Assembly (NCBI RefSeq): GCF_014204895.1
Contig: NZ_JACHMF010000001.1
Location: 6,820,001-6,884,000 of the forward strand
Length of the DNA: 64,000 nt
Source of the DNA: Paractinoplanes abujensis
GTDB lineage: Bacteria > Actinomycetota > Actinomycetes > Mycobacteriales > Micromonosporaceae
Direction of reading: 5' to 3'
Shown here piece after piece: positions 16,729 to 25,422 of the stretch (positions are counted from its first letter, which is position 1; every line of letters starts with the position of its first letter). Made by a program: the position numbers and the translations under genes. The notes under the pieces are model-generated. The model was not told the DNA's origin. It was given only the letters and a program-made list of their open reading frames with translations, and did no database searches.

Positions 16729-17610
16729 TCACAGTCTGTGCCGCAGGAGCGTGCCCGGCTCCGCCCCGGCCAGCGTCTCGACCATCCAGCAGGCCTCAGC
16801 CGTCACCAGAGGCTCACTCAGCGCGTCGAGCACCGTCGGATGATCGCAACCGGCCTCGGTCAGCGCGCCGAGCAGCTCGCTGACGGGCCGGAGATCACCG
16901 GAGTCGAGGATGTGCCGCGCGATGGGCCGGGTCTCGGCGTACCACTGCTGGCTGGGCACCGCCCGCAGCAGTGCGGCCGCCCGGCGTACGAGGTCGGCCA
17001 GGTCCTCCCGGGGGAAGCGGGAGCCACTGCGGACGTCCCTGACTGCTCTTTCCGTACGGGTCAGCTCGGCGATCGAGGCCTCGTCGAGCACCTGGGGCGA
17101 CAGCGCCGGTGGGGCGGGCCACCAGTCGTCGGTGGTGAACAACGGCAGCGGCGCCTGCTCGGGACCGGACGGCGCGGGCGGCGGCACCGTACGGCGCAAC
17201 GACCGGTACGCCGCCTCACGCATCGCCGCGATCTCGGGCTCGTCGTCCTCGGCGGTGGCCGGCGCGAACGGCGACAACAGCGCCACGACCAGGCCCGGAT
17301 GCGGCAGCGTGGGGTCACCCCAGGCGATCACCCGGCCGCACAGGTCGAGCTCCCACCAGCGCAGGGCGGCCGGACCAGGCTCGCCGGGCAGCGAGCAGGC
17401 GAGCTGGACGGGTTCACTCGACGCGGGGATCCGCAGGCCGAGCGTGCGCTCGCCGGTCTTGAGGCCGATGTCCAGCACCAGCGCGTAACCGCCGGTCACC
17501 GGGAAGGTGGTGCGCAGCTCGCTCGGCTCGTCGTCGCTGGTCACGCAGCTTTCGCCGGCCCAGAAGTCCGGGTTTTCGGCCAGGCGGAGCAGCGTGTCGG
17601 TAACGGGCAC
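16729..17610 (-). CDS. Conserved hypothetical protein
   Basis: I do not recognise this 293-residue protein. It appears soluble, rich in acidic residues and Trp, with no signal peptide or membrane helix. The N-terminal half looks beta-rich ('GYALVLDIGLKTGERTLGLRI') and the C-terminal half helical. The GTG at 17610 is a choice; the upstream sequence is only weakly purine-rich. It sits 48 bp upstream of murJ on the same strand, where other actinobacteria have a DUF6049-type membrane protein and a NUDIX gene, and is divergent from cca. Confidence 0.6.
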   Translation of the reverse strand: MPVTDTLLRLAENPDFWAGESCVTSDDEPSELRTTFPVTGGYALVLDIGLKTGERTLGLRIPASSEPVQLACSLPGEPGPAALRWWELDLCGRVIAWGDPTLPHPGLVVALLSPFAPATAEDDEPEIAAMREAAYRSLRRTVPPPAPSGPEQAPLPLFTTDDWWPAPPALSPQVLDEASIAELTRTERAVRDVRSGSRFPREDLADLVRRAAALLRAVPSQQWYAETRPIARHILDSGDLRPVSELLGALTEAGCDHPTVLDALSEPLVTAEACWMVETLAGAEPGTLLRHRL

Positions 17611-17710
17611 CCGCCCATCCTGCCCGGTGCTCCCCGAGACTGCCACGCCCACGTCCGCCGCCCCACCCGCCACCCTTGACCTGACCAAAGGCCGATACGC
17701 TAGTCATCCC

Positions 17711-19144
17711 ATGTCTGTGTTGAATGCCGCCCAAGAGAACGCCGTAGCCGAGCTGCTGCGGGTCTCCCCGCTCGCCGACGAGCTGGGGCACCGCTTCGGT
17801 GCCGCCGGTCACGAGTTGCACCTGGTCGGCGGCTCGGTGCGCGACGCACTGCTGGGACGGCTCGGCGACGATCTCGACTTCTGCACCGACGCGCGGCCCG
17901 AGCAGACCCTCGCCGTGGTGCAGGGCTGGGCCGACGCGATCTGGGAGACCGGTCGCGAGTTCGGCACGATCGGCATTCAGAAGAACGGCCTGCGGATCGA
18001 GATCACCACGTTCCGCGCCGAGGCGTACGACGGGGTCACCCGCAACCCCGTGGTCGAGTACGGCGACTCGCTCCTGGAGGACCTCGAGCGCCGCGACTTC
18101 ACGATCAACGCGATGGCCGTCTCGCTTCCCGGCCACACGTTCACCGACCCGTACGGGGGTCTGGACGATCTTGCGGCCCAGGTGATCCGCACGCCGGCCG
18201 CCCCGTCGCAGTCGTTCGGCGATGATCCACTTCGGATGCTGCGGGCCGCGCGGTTCGCCGCCAAACTCCGCTTCACTGTGGATCAAAAGGTCATCTCGGC
18301 CATGCGGGACATGGCCGCCGATCTCGATCGCATCACCGCGGAACGGATCCGCGACGAGTTCACCAAGCTGATGTGCGGGGCCGACCCCATCGCCGGCCTC
18401 CGCCTGCTGGTCGACACCGGGCTGGCCGACCGCTTCATCCCCGAGATCAGCGGGCTCAAGCTCGAGATCGACGAGCACGCCCAGCACAAGGACGTCTACG
18501 AGCACACGCTGATCGTCGTGCAGAACGCGATGCGGCTCGAAGGCGGCGAAGGCCCCGACTTCACGCTGCGCATGGCGGCGCTGATGCACGACATCGGCAA
18601 GCCGGCCACCAAGGCGGTCGGACGCGACGGCCGGGTCAGCTTCCACCACCACGAAGTGGTCGGCGCCCGGATGACCAAGCAGCGCATGAAGGCCATGAAA
18701 TACCCCAAGGACGTGACCTCCGACGTCGTCGAGCTCGTCCACCTGCACCTGAGGTTCTACGGGTACGGGCGGGGCGAATGGACCGACTCGGCGGTGCGCC
18801 GCTACGTGACCGACGCCGGTCCCCTGCTCCCCCGGCTGCACAAGCTGACCCGCTCGGACGTGACGACCCGCAACAAGCGCAAGGCGGCCAACCTGGCGGC
18901 CGACTACGACGCGCTCGAGGAGCGGATCGCCCGGCTGGCCGAGGAGGAGGACCTGGCGCGGGTCCGCCCCGACCTCGACGGCAACGCGATCATGGAGCTG
19001 CTCGGGGTGCCGCCGGGCCCGATCGTCGGCCAGGCCTGGCGGTTCCTCAAGGAGCTGCGCCTCGACCGCGGGCCGCTGACGCGGGACGAGGCCGAGGCGG
19101 AACTCTACAAGTGGGCCCGCGACAACGGGCACCTCTCTTCCTAG
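17711..19144 (+). CDS. cca: CCA tRNA nucleotidyltransferase
   Basis: A 477-residue class II nucleotidyltransferase that adds or repairs the 3' CCA end of tRNAs. It has 'LVGGSVRDALLG' (from residue 39), the metal-binding DxD in 'DDLDFCT' (about 54-57), 'RRDFTINAMA', the nucleotide-selecting region 'DPLRMLRAARFAAKL', and an HD domain with 'LMHDIGKPATK' near residue 293. The ATG at 17711 is the first codon giving a complete head domain. It matches pcnA/Rv3907c in location. The stop overlaps the stop of the convergent small gene through a shared CTAG. Confidence 0.93.
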   Translation: MSVLNAAQENAVAELLRVSPLADELGHRFGAAGHELHLVGGSVRDALLGRLGDDLDFCTDARPEQTLAVVQGWADAIWETGREFGTIGIQKNGLRIEITTFRAEAYDGVTRNPVVEYGDSLLEDLERRDFTINAMAVSLPGHTFTDPYGGLDDLAAQVIRTPAAPSQSFGDDPLRMLRAARFAAKLRFTVDQKVISAMRDMAADLDRITAERIRDEFTKLMCGADPIAGLRLLVDTGLADRFIPEISGLKLEIDEHAQHKDVYEHTLIVVQNAMRLEGGEGPDFTLRMAALMHDIGKPATKAVGRDGRVSFHHHEVVGARMTKQRMKAMKYPKDVTSDVVELVHLHLRFYGYGRGEWTDSAVRRYVTDAGPLLPRLHKLTRSDVTTRNKRKAANLAADYDALEERIARLAEEEDLARVRPDLDGNAIMELLGVPPGPIVGQAWRFLKELRLDRGPLTRDEAEAELYKWARDNGHLSS

Positions 19145-19410
19145 GGCGTCCCGATGCTGACCCGCCGAGCGTCGAAATCGCTGGGCAGGGTCATCTCCTC
19201 GAGCAGGCGGCCGTCGGCGTCATAGAGCCGGGCGACCGCATCCGCGTCCTCGAGCCCGAGGATCTGTCCACCGTACGCCTTGGCCAGCGCGCCCTGCACC
19301 AGATCCTCCGCGGCCCGCGGATCACCGGTCAGGGCGTGCGCGATCCGGAGCAGCATCGGCCCCCGCTCCGCCACGAACGGGGTGAACTCCGCTTCGAGTG
19401 ACTGCTTCAC
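19141..19410 (-). CDS. Small protein with a sigma region 2-like N-terminus
   Basis: The 89-residue product begins with about 45 residues ('FTPFVAERGPMLLRIAHA', 'DPRAAEDLVQGALAKAY') close to region 2.1-2.2 of SigE-type ECF sigma factors. It then diverges into an unrelated acidic segment ('DADAVARLYDADGRLLEE'). Regions 2.3, 2.4 and 4 are missing, so it cannot act as a normal sigma factor. The GTG at 19410 has GGAGGTGA at good spacing, so it is probably translated. It may be a truncated sigma gene or a small protein that binds core polymerase or an anti-sigma factor. Convergent with cca. Confidence 0.55.
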   Translation of the reverse strand: MKQSLEAEFTPFVAERGPMLLRIAHALTGDPRAAEDLVQGALAKAYGGQILGLEDADAVARLYDADGRLLEEMTLPSDFDARRVSIGTP

Positions 19411-19500
19411 CCGTCACCTCCGCCCGGTAAGACGCCCGGCGGACGGAAAGGCTTGCACGGGTCCTCGAAGTTGTCGTACCCGGAGAGCAGAATCGGGGCC

Positions 19501-19956
19501 ATGTTCGTCGTGGATTCGCCCATCGGGCCGCTCGGTGTGGCCGTGTCGGGTGACACGGTCGTCGGGGTGCAGTTCGGCGCCCGGCCCGGGGCTTCCGCCG
19601 TGCATCCGGCGGCTCAGCAACTCCGGGCCTACTTCGCCGGCGAGCTCACCGACTTCTCGGTGCCGTTCGAGATGCGCGGCGGTTCCGACTTCGAGCGCGC
19701 CGTGTGGGGTGAGATCGCCAAGATTCCGTACGGGGAAATGATCACCTACGGCGCGATCGCCACAGCTCTCGGTGACCCCGGGGCCGCGCGTGCCGTCGGG
19801 ACGGCCTGCAATCACAATCCGATTCCGGTGATCGTGCCCTGCCACCGGGTGGTCGGCGCGGGCGGCAAGATGGTCGGCTTCGGCGGCGGCCTCGACCGCA
19901 AACGCCAGCTGCTCGAACTGGAGGCGCGGATCTCTTTGGCCCGCGCTTGGGGTTGA
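19501..19956 (+). CDS. ogt: Methylated-DNA--protein-cysteine methyltransferase
   Basis: A 151-residue suicide DNA-repair protein that takes the alkyl group from O6-alkylguanine onto its own Cys. The active site is 'IPVIVPCHRVVG' and the DNA-binding helix-turn-helix includes 'YGAIATALGDPGAARAVGTA'. The N-terminal domain is short. The ATG at 19501 begins the fold ('MFVVDSPIGPLGVAVSG'). It is a single gene ending before a strong hairpin shared with the convergent ino1. Confidence 0.92.
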   Translation: MFVVDSPIGPLGVAVSGDTVVGVQFGARPGASAVHPAAQQLRAYFAGELTDFSVPFEMRGGSDFERAVWGEIAKIPYGEMITYGAIATALGDPGAARAVGTACNHNPIPVIVPCHRVVGAGGKMVGFGGGLDRKRQLLELEARISLARAWG

Positions 19957-19981
19957 CCCCCGCCTGGCCGAAGGATGCGCA

Positions 19982-20011
19982 AAGGCCGGCCCGAGTGTTC
20001 GGGCCGGCCTT
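19982..20011. terminator. Bidirectional hairpin between ogt and ino1
   Basis: A perfect 13-bp stem, AAGGCCGGCCCGA pairing with TCGGGCCGGCCTT, has a 4-nt loop (GTGT). It lies 25 bp past the ogt stop and 21 bp past the ino1 stop. With A or T at the stem ends on both strands it can terminate both convergent genes. Confidence 0.85.
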
Positions 20012-20031
20012 CAATGCGTGGTGGGGCTGCT

Positions 20032-21111
20032 TCAGCGCTCGATGTCGCCGCGGATGAAGGCCTCGACGCTTTCCTTGGCGTCGTGGTCGTTGTACTGCAC
20101 CGGCGGGGACTTCATGAAGTAGGACGAGGCCGACAGGATCGGGCCGCCCACGCCGCGGTCCTTGGCGATCTTCGCCGCGCGGACGGCGTCGATGATCACG
20201 CCGGCCGAGTTCGGGGAGTCCCACACCTCGAGCTTGAGCTCGGCGTTGAGCGGGGTGTCGCCGAACGAGCGGCCCTCGAGCCGGATGTAGGCCCACTTGC
20301 GGTCGTCGAGCCACGGCACGTGGTCCGACGGGCCGATGTGCACGTCGCTCTTGACCATCTCATGCGGGATCTGGGAGGTCACCGACTGGGTCTTCGAGAT
20401 CTTCTTGGAGACCAGGCGGTTGCGCTCCAGCATGTTCATGAAGTCCATGTTGCCGCCGAAGTTGAGCTGGTACGTGCGCAGCAGCTCGACACCGCGGTCC
20501 TCGAACAGCTTGGCCAGCGCGCGGTGCACGATCGTGGCACCGACCTGGCTCTTGATGTCGTCGCCGACGATCGGCAGGCCGGCGTCGGTGAACTTCTGCG
20601 CCCACGCCGGGTCGGAGGCGATGAAGACGGGCAGCGCGTTGACGAACGCGCAGCCGGCGTCGATCGCGGCCTGGGCGTAGAACTTGTCGGCCTGCTCGGA
20701 GCCCACCGGGAGGTAGGAGACGACCACGTCGACCTCGGCGTCACGCAGGGCCTGCACGACGTCGACGGCCTCGGCCGAGGACTCCTCGATGATCTCGCGG
20801 TAGTAGGTGCCCAGACCGTCGAAGGTCGGTCCACGCTGGACCGTGACACCGGTCGGGGGGACGTCGGTCAGCTTGATCGTGTTGTTCTCGCTGGCGACGA
20901 TCGCCTCCGCGAGGTCCATGCCGACCTTCTTGGCGTCCACATCGAACGCCGCGACGAACTTCACGTCGGATACGTGGTAGTCGCCGAAGGTCACGTGCAT
21001 GAGACCCGGGACGCGGTCGTTGGGGTCGGCGTTCTTGTAGTACTCCACGCCCTGCACGAGGGACGAGGCGCAGTTACCCACACCGACGATGGCGACGCGG
21101 ACGGAGCCCAT
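20032..21111 (-). CDS. ino1: Inositol-3-phosphate synthase
   Basis: A 359-residue NAD-dependent enzyme converting glucose 6-phosphate to 1L-myo-inositol 1-phosphate, the entry step to mycothiol and phosphatidylinositol in actinobacteria. It has the Rossmann motif '[16 protein letters not shown]', then '[17 protein letters not shown]', '[16 protein letters not shown]' and 'NFGGNMDF'. The ATG at 21111 has AAGGAGG 10 nt upstream. It is 20 bp downstream of padR on the same strand, so transcription is probably controlled by that PadR repressor through the palindrome at 21808-21830. Matches Rv0046c. Confidence 0.95.
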   Translation of the reverse strand: MGSVRVAIVGVGNCASSLVQGVEYYKNADPNDRVPGLMHVTFGDYHVSDVKFVAAFDVDAKKVGMDLAEAIVASENNTIKLTDVPPTGVTVQRGPTFDGLGTYYREIIEESSAEAVDVVQALRDAEVDVVVSYLPVGSEQADKFYAQAAIDAGCAFVNALPVFIASDPAWAQKFTDAGLPIVGDDIKSQVGATIVHRALAKLFEDRGVELLRTYQLNFGGNMDFMNMLERNRLVSKKISKTQSVTSQIPHEMVKSDVHIGPSDHVPWLDDRKWAYIRLEGRSFGDTPLNAELKLEVWDSPNSAGVIIDAVRAAKIAKDRGVGGPILSASSYFMKSPPVQYNDHDAKESVEAFIRGDIER

Positions 21112-21131
21112 CGCGTTTGCCTCCTTGTTCA

Positions 21132-21782
21132 TCACGGCCGGTCCTTGTGCGGACGCGGGGGTTCGGGGGATGCATCCCCGGCCGTCCGCTGCGGTGGCGG
21201 CTCGGCGGAGGGGATGTCGAGTTCCCCGGCGGATCCTGCCGGGGCTCGGCCGGAGCGCTCGTTGGTGATGAGCTCCTCCAGCCAACGGACCTCGCGCTCG
21301 GCGGCGTCGAGTCCGTGGCGTTGCAGTTCAAGCGTGTAGGCGTCGAGCCGGCCGGCGGCACGCGAGAGCACGTCGCGCAGACCTTCCCGGCGTTCCTCGA
21401 CGCGGCGGCGGCGGCCCTCCAGGATGCGCAGCCGGGTGGCGCGGTCGGTCCGGGAGAAGAACGCGAAGTGGACGCCGAAGCCGGCGTCGTCGTACGTCTC
21501 CGGGCCGGCCTGGGCCAGGAGGTCGGCGAACCGCTCCTTGCCCTCGGCAGTGATCTTGTAGACAACCCGGCCCCGTTTGCTGGTCATCGGGGGGATCATC
21601 GTCGGATCCGACGCGGACTCGGTGATCCAGCCGGCCGTCTGCAGGCGCTTGAGGGTCGGATAGAGGGTGCCGTAGCTGATCGCGGCGCGGATGGTGCCCA
21701 GCTTGGTGGCGAGTTCCTTGCGGAGCTCGTACCCGTGCATCGGGGTCTCCTGAAGGAGGCCGAGAATCGCCAGTTCCAGCAC
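21132..21782 (-). CDS. PadR-family transcriptional regulator
   Basis: A 216-residue winged-helix regulator. The PadR domain occupies about residues 1-85 ('[19 protein letters not shown]', '[16 protein letters not shown]', '[14 protein letters not shown]'), followed by a long helical region of the Vir_act_alpha_C type ('[16 protein letters not shown]') for dimerisation and a disordered tail. The GTG at 21782 has GGAGGG upstream. It is first in an operon with ino1, the Rv0047c-Rv0046c arrangement. An ATGT/ACAT palindrome just upstream is its likely operator, implying autoregulation. Confidence 0.9.
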   Translation of the reverse strand: MLELAILGLLQETPMHGYELRKELATKLGTIRAAISYGTLYPTLKRLQTAGWITESASDPTMIPPMTSKRGRVVYKITAEGKERFADLLAQAGPETYDDAGFGVHFAFFSRTDRATRLRILEGRRRRVEERREGLRDVLSRAAGRLDAYTLELQRHGLDAAEREVRWLEELITNERSGRAPAGSAGELDIPSAEPPPQRTAGDASPEPPRPHKDRP

Positions 21783-21807
21783 CGGCCGCCCTCCCCCTCG
21801 TGTGCCC

Positions 21808-21830
21808 CGATGTATCGGCCCGATACATCG
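21808..21830. promoter_or_regulatory. Palindromic PadR operator
   Basis: CGATGTATCGG and CCGATACATCG form perfect 11-bp inverted arms around a single base. The centre contains the ATGT and ACAT half-sites recognised by PadR-family repressors. It lies 26 bp upstream of the padR start codon, over the expected promoter, and about 115 bp from the divergent DUF5318 gene, so it may control one or both directions. Confidence 0.75.
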
Positions 21831-21943
21831 CAACCGTAGATCCGTCGTCCCAAGTCCGCAAGCCGTTCATGATTGAGCTACACGCGCGCCACGCTGCGTG
21901 ATGACTGTCGCCCCTCGCCGTTGGACCGCGTACGCTTTCCGCC

Positions 21944-22414
21944 ATGCGCACGCAGCGGCAGCTTGTCGACTACTCGCTACAGAAGCGGGCAGTCCTGCGT
22001 GACGTGCACAACGGCAAGATCGGGACGCTCGAGGTGTGCGATGCCTCGCCATACCTCAAAAGCGCTGCTCGATTCCATGGCGAGCCGACCGACGAGCGCT
22101 GCCCGATCTGCCGCCGCGACAATCTCACCCTTGTGCACTACATCTACGGCGACGAGCTCAAGCAGACCGCCGGACAGGCCCGCAAGCTCGCGGAGCTGCC
22201 TGTCCTGGCGATGACGCTGCGTGAGTTCCAGGTCTTCGTCGTTGAGGTGTGCCAGTCCTGCGCGTGGAATCACCTGACCCAGCAGTTCCTGCTCGGCCGG
22301 GACGCGCTCACCGCCGATGAACTTGATCGGGTCGAGGCGGTTGCCGCCTCGTCCGCCGCGGGCCGCCACCGCGAAATCGGGTCATCGTCACACAATTGGG
22401 ACAGCCGCCAATGA
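21944..22414 (+). CDS. DUF5318 zinc-ribbon-like protein
   Basis: A 156-residue soluble protein matching the actinobacterial DUF5318 family (Rv0049) in sequence style and position. Two Cys pairs, in 'CPICRRDN' and 'CQSCAWNH', suggest one zinc ribbon. Other conserved segments include 'YSLQKRAVLRDVHNG' and 'CDASPYLKSAARFHG'. No enzymatic motif is visible. It lies between the divergent padR-ino1 operon and the downstream ponA, 190 bp away, so it may be transcribed with ponA. Function unknown. Confidence 0.85.
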   Translation: MRTQRQLVDYSLQKRAVLRDVHNGKIGTLEVCDASPYLKSAARFHGEPTDERCPICRRDNLTLVHYIYGDELKQTAGQARKLAELPVLAMTLREFQVFVVEVCQSCAWNHLTQQFLLGRDALTADELDRVEAVAASSAAGRHREIGSSSHNWDSRQ

Positions 22415-22604
22415 CGCGGTTCGATCTCGCTACCGTTGACGTGACCCCGACCGGCTCGCGCATCCAGCGCACCAGCCGGTCATTTCCGACATCAGTCAGG
22501 GCGGCTGCCGGTACGCAGCCCGAATCGTCCGCTGGTGGCGTTGCGGGGAAGGGCCTCTCCAGGGCTCTCCTCGCATGCGTCCACGCGACCGAGGTGTAGA
22601 CCGC

Positions 22605-25340
22605 ATGAACCCGTACGGCGAACCGCAGTCTTCGCGTGCCCGGGCTCGAGTGCCCGGGTCCGCCGGCTCAACGCCAGACGACCAGCCTCGCTCCTCCTAT
22701 TCGGGCTCGGCTCGGCCCTCGGGCTCCGCCCGGCCCGCGCCCGACGCGTATCGCCGTGGGGCCGGTGGACGCGCCGCGGTGGGCAACGGCACATCCGGGC
22801 GGGCGTCGGTCGGCAGCGCGTCCGTCGGTAGCGCGTCCGTGGGCAGCGCGTCAGTAGGTTCGGCTCGAGTCGGTGGTTCAGCCCGTGTGGGCGCCGCCGC
22901 TCCCCCACCCGGACGCGCATCGGTCGCGCGTGCCGCCGTACGGCCGGGAACTTCTGGTTTTGGTTCTGACGACGAGGGCAGCTTCGGTGGCGGCCGGTCG
23001 GTCAAGGGCAAGGACAAGTCGAAGGCGGCCAAGCGCCGTCGCCGCACGAACATCCTGACCGCCGCGGCGGCCGTCGTGGTCATCCTGCTCGGCGCGGGTG
23101 TGGTCGGCGGCACGTACTTCTTCGACGACGTCGACCTGCCGCCGCCGGTGAGCGAGGACCAGTCGAATGTGATCCTCGACTCCACTGGCGCCGTCATGGC
23201 CAAACTCGGTGATCAGAACCGCACAGTGGTGCCCGAGGCGAAGATCAACAAGATCGTCGAGCACGCCGTCGCGGCCGCCGAGGACAAGAACTACTACAAG
23301 CACCACGGCATCGACATGAAGGGCATCGTCCGCGCCGCCTGGAACAACTTCACCGGCGGCGCCACCCAGGGCGCCTCGACGATCACCCAGCAGTACGCGC
23401 GGCACGCGGCCGAGCTGAAGGACATCAGCATCAACCGCAAGCTGCGCGAGGCGGTCATCGCCCGCAAGCTGGAGTCGAAGTACAACAAAGACCAGATCAT
23501 GGGGATGTACCTCAACTACATCTACCTGGGTCAGGGGCGCTACGGCATCGAGGCGGCGGCGCAGGGCTACTTCGGCAAGTCGGTGATGACGCCGGCCGGG
23601 CAGAAGAACGCGATCACCCCGTACGAGGCGGCGGTGCTGGCCGGCATCATCAAGCAACCGGAGCCGAGCGAGAGCCACCAGGGCTACGACCCCACCGTGA
23701 ACCCCACCGCGGCCAAGGAGCGCTGGGAGTACACGATGGCGAACATGCTCGAGATGGGCTGGATCTCGAAGGACGTCTACGACAAGCGGAAGTACCCGAC
23801 GCCCAAGCAGGCCGGCAAGGCCAAGGTCAAGAGCACGGCCAACAAGCCGGTCGGCATGGTCATGCGGCACGTCCAGGCCGAACTGGCCGAGATGGGCATC
23901 AGCGAGGATCAGTTCAAGAAGGGTGGCCTGACCGTCACCACGACGATCGACCCCGTGGTGCAGAAGGCGGCCGAGGAGGCGGGCTCGCGCAAGAGCGAGG
24001 AGTCGCCGATGAACGGCAAGCCGGCGACCTATCAGGCCGCGGTGATCGGCATCGACCCGAAGACCGGGCGGGTGCTCGGCTACTACGCCGGCGACGACCC
24101 GGACGGGCTCGACTACGGCGGCTACCTGTCCGGCGACGGCAAGAAGATCATTGGTGGCCAGTCCCCCGGCTCGACGTTCAAGATCTATACCTTGGCGGCC
24201 GGGCTGAAGGAGGACATCTCCTTCAAGACGACCTGGGACGGCACCAAGCTGCGCCCGAACGGCACGAAGATCAGCAACGCGGGTGCCGATCCGGGAGCGG
24301 TCTGTAAGGGCAAGATCAAGTTCTGCGACCTCGAGACGGCGACGATCAAGTCGTACAACTTCCCGTTCTACTGGATCGCCGACGCCATCGGCCGGGACAA
24401 GGTCATCGCGGCCGCCCGGGACGCCGGTGTCCGCCACATGTTCACCGACGACGGCAAGATGGTCGACCTGAAGAAGACCGACAAGTCGACGTGGGAGAAG
24501 ACGGGCTACTTCGACAACGAGGTCGCCTTCGGTCAGTACCGTGTCGTCCCGCTCGAGCACGCCGAGGGCGTCGCCACGATCGTCGGCAACGGGGTGCACC
24601 ACGACGCGCACTTCATCAAGTCGGTGACGAGGGTCGACCCCGAAACCGGCAAGAAGACGGTCGTCGGCAGCGAGAAGACCGAGGGCAAAGAGGTCTTCGA
24701 TCCCGACCAGATGTCGAACCTGCAGTCGGTGCTGAAGGAGATCGTCCGGGTCGACGACCGTGACCTGCGCGGCGGCCAGCAGAGCATCGCCAAGTCCGGC
24801 ACCTGGGAGTTCAAGGAAGGCAGCGGCGACACCTGGTTCGTCGGGGGCATGCCGCAGCTAGCCGCGACCGTCTGGGTCGGCGGGGCCAAGGACAAGGTCG
24901 AGCTCAAGGAGTCCAACGGCCGCGACATGTTCGGCGCCGGCACCCCGTCCAAGATCTGGAAGAAGTTCCTGGACGCCGTGATCAAGGCGAAGGACCTGCA
25001 GAACGAAGACTTCCCGAAGCGCGTCGAAACCGGCAACCCGGACAGCCCCTTCGCCAACGGCCAGGAACCGCCGCCGCCGCCCGCCCGCGACGACAACGAC
25101 GACAACGAGGGCGGGGACTGCGTGCTCGGCGTGATCGGCCCCGACTGCAACCAGAACAACAACGGTGGCAACAACGGCGGCGAGAACAACGGCGGCGGAG
25201 ACAACAACGGCGGGGACAACAACGGCGGAAACGACGGCGGCGGGGACGACGGAGGTGGTGACGACGGGGGCGGTGCACCCGAGAACACCCCCGAGACGCA
25301 GCTGCCGACCATCAACCCGACAATCCAGCCACAGAACTAG
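22605..25340 (+). CDS. ponA: Class A penicillin-binding protein (transglycosylase/transpeptidase)
   Basis: A 911-residue bifunctional cell-wall synthase. The order is a disordered basic cytosolic region (1-145) with 15-bp repeats encoding ASVGS, a membrane anchor ('VVVILLGAGVVGGTYFF'), a GT51 transglycosylase domain from about 200 ('AAEDKNYYKHHGID', 'GASTITQQYARHAAE'), and a transpeptidase domain with S523 in 'PGSTFKIY', 'KSYN' (S583-N585) and 'KSGTWEF' (K730). It ends in an Asn/Gly/Asp-rich tail of about 90 residues. The ATG at 22605 has GAGGTG upstream. Corresponds to ponA1/Rv0050. Confidence 0.94.
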   Translation: MNPYGEPQSSRARARVPGSAGSTPDDQPRSSYSGSARPSGSARPAPDAYRRGAGGRAAVGNGTSGRASVGSASVGSASVGSASVGSARVGGSARVGAAAPPPGRASVARAAVRPGTSGFGSDDEGSFGGGRSVKGKDKSKAAKRRRRTNILTAAAAVVVILLGAGVVGGTYFFDDVDLPPPVSEDQSNVILDSTGAVMAKLGDQNRTVVPEAKINKIVEHAVAAAEDKNYYKHHGIDMKGIVRAAWNNFTGGATQGASTITQQYARHAAELKDISINRKLREAVIARKLESKYNKDQIMGMYLNYIYLGQGRYGIEAAAQGYFGKSVMTPAGQKNAITPYEAAVLAGIIKQPEPSESHQGYDPTVNPTAAKERWEYTMANMLEMGWISKDVYDKRKYPTPKQAGKAKVKSTANKPVGMVMRHVQAELAEMGISEDQFKKGGLTVTTTIDPVVQKAAEEAGSRKSEESPMNGKPATYQAAVIGIDPKTGRVLGYYAGDDPDGLDYGGYLSGDGKKIIGGQSPGSTFKIYTLAAGLKEDISFKTTWDGTKLRPNGTKISNAGADPGAVCKGKIKFCDLETATIKSYNFPFYWIADAIGRDKVIAAARDAGVRHMFTDDGKMVDLKKTDKSTWEKTGYFDNEVAFGQYRVVPLEHAEGVATIVGNGVHHDAHFIKSVTRVDPETGKKTVVGSEKTEGKEVFDPDQMSNLQSVLKEIVRVDDRDLRGGQQSIAKSGTWEFKEGSGDTWFVGGMPQLAATVWVGGAKDKVELKESNGRDMFGAGTPSKIWKKFLDAVIKAKDLQNEDFPKRVETGNPDSPFANGQEPPPPPARDDNDDNEGGDCVLGVIGPDCNQNNNGGNNGGENNGGGDNNGGDNNGGNDGGGDDGGGDDGGGAPENTPETQLPTINPTIQPQN

Positions 25341-25347
25341 CGCTCGG

Positions 25348-25402
25348 TTCGTCCCATGCTTCCGGACATCCCCGCAGGGCGTTGAAGGAAGCATGGGACG
25401 AA
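25348..25402. terminator. Long perfect inverted repeat after ponA
   Basis: TTCGTCCCATGCTTCC (25348-25363) pairs perfectly with GGAAGCATGGGACGAA (25387-25402) around a 23-nt loop. It begins 8 bp after the ponA stop and ends 20 bp before the next start codon. It lacks a T-run, so it may be a terminator, an mRNA-stability stem or a protein site. Confidence 0.6.
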
Positions 25403-25422
25403 GTACGGCATGATGCCATGTC

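Noticed and set aside
14740..17679. A 979-residue plus-strand frame opposite murJ
   Set aside because: His-, Gln- and Asp-rich antisense translation of a hydrophobic membrane protein; not a real product.
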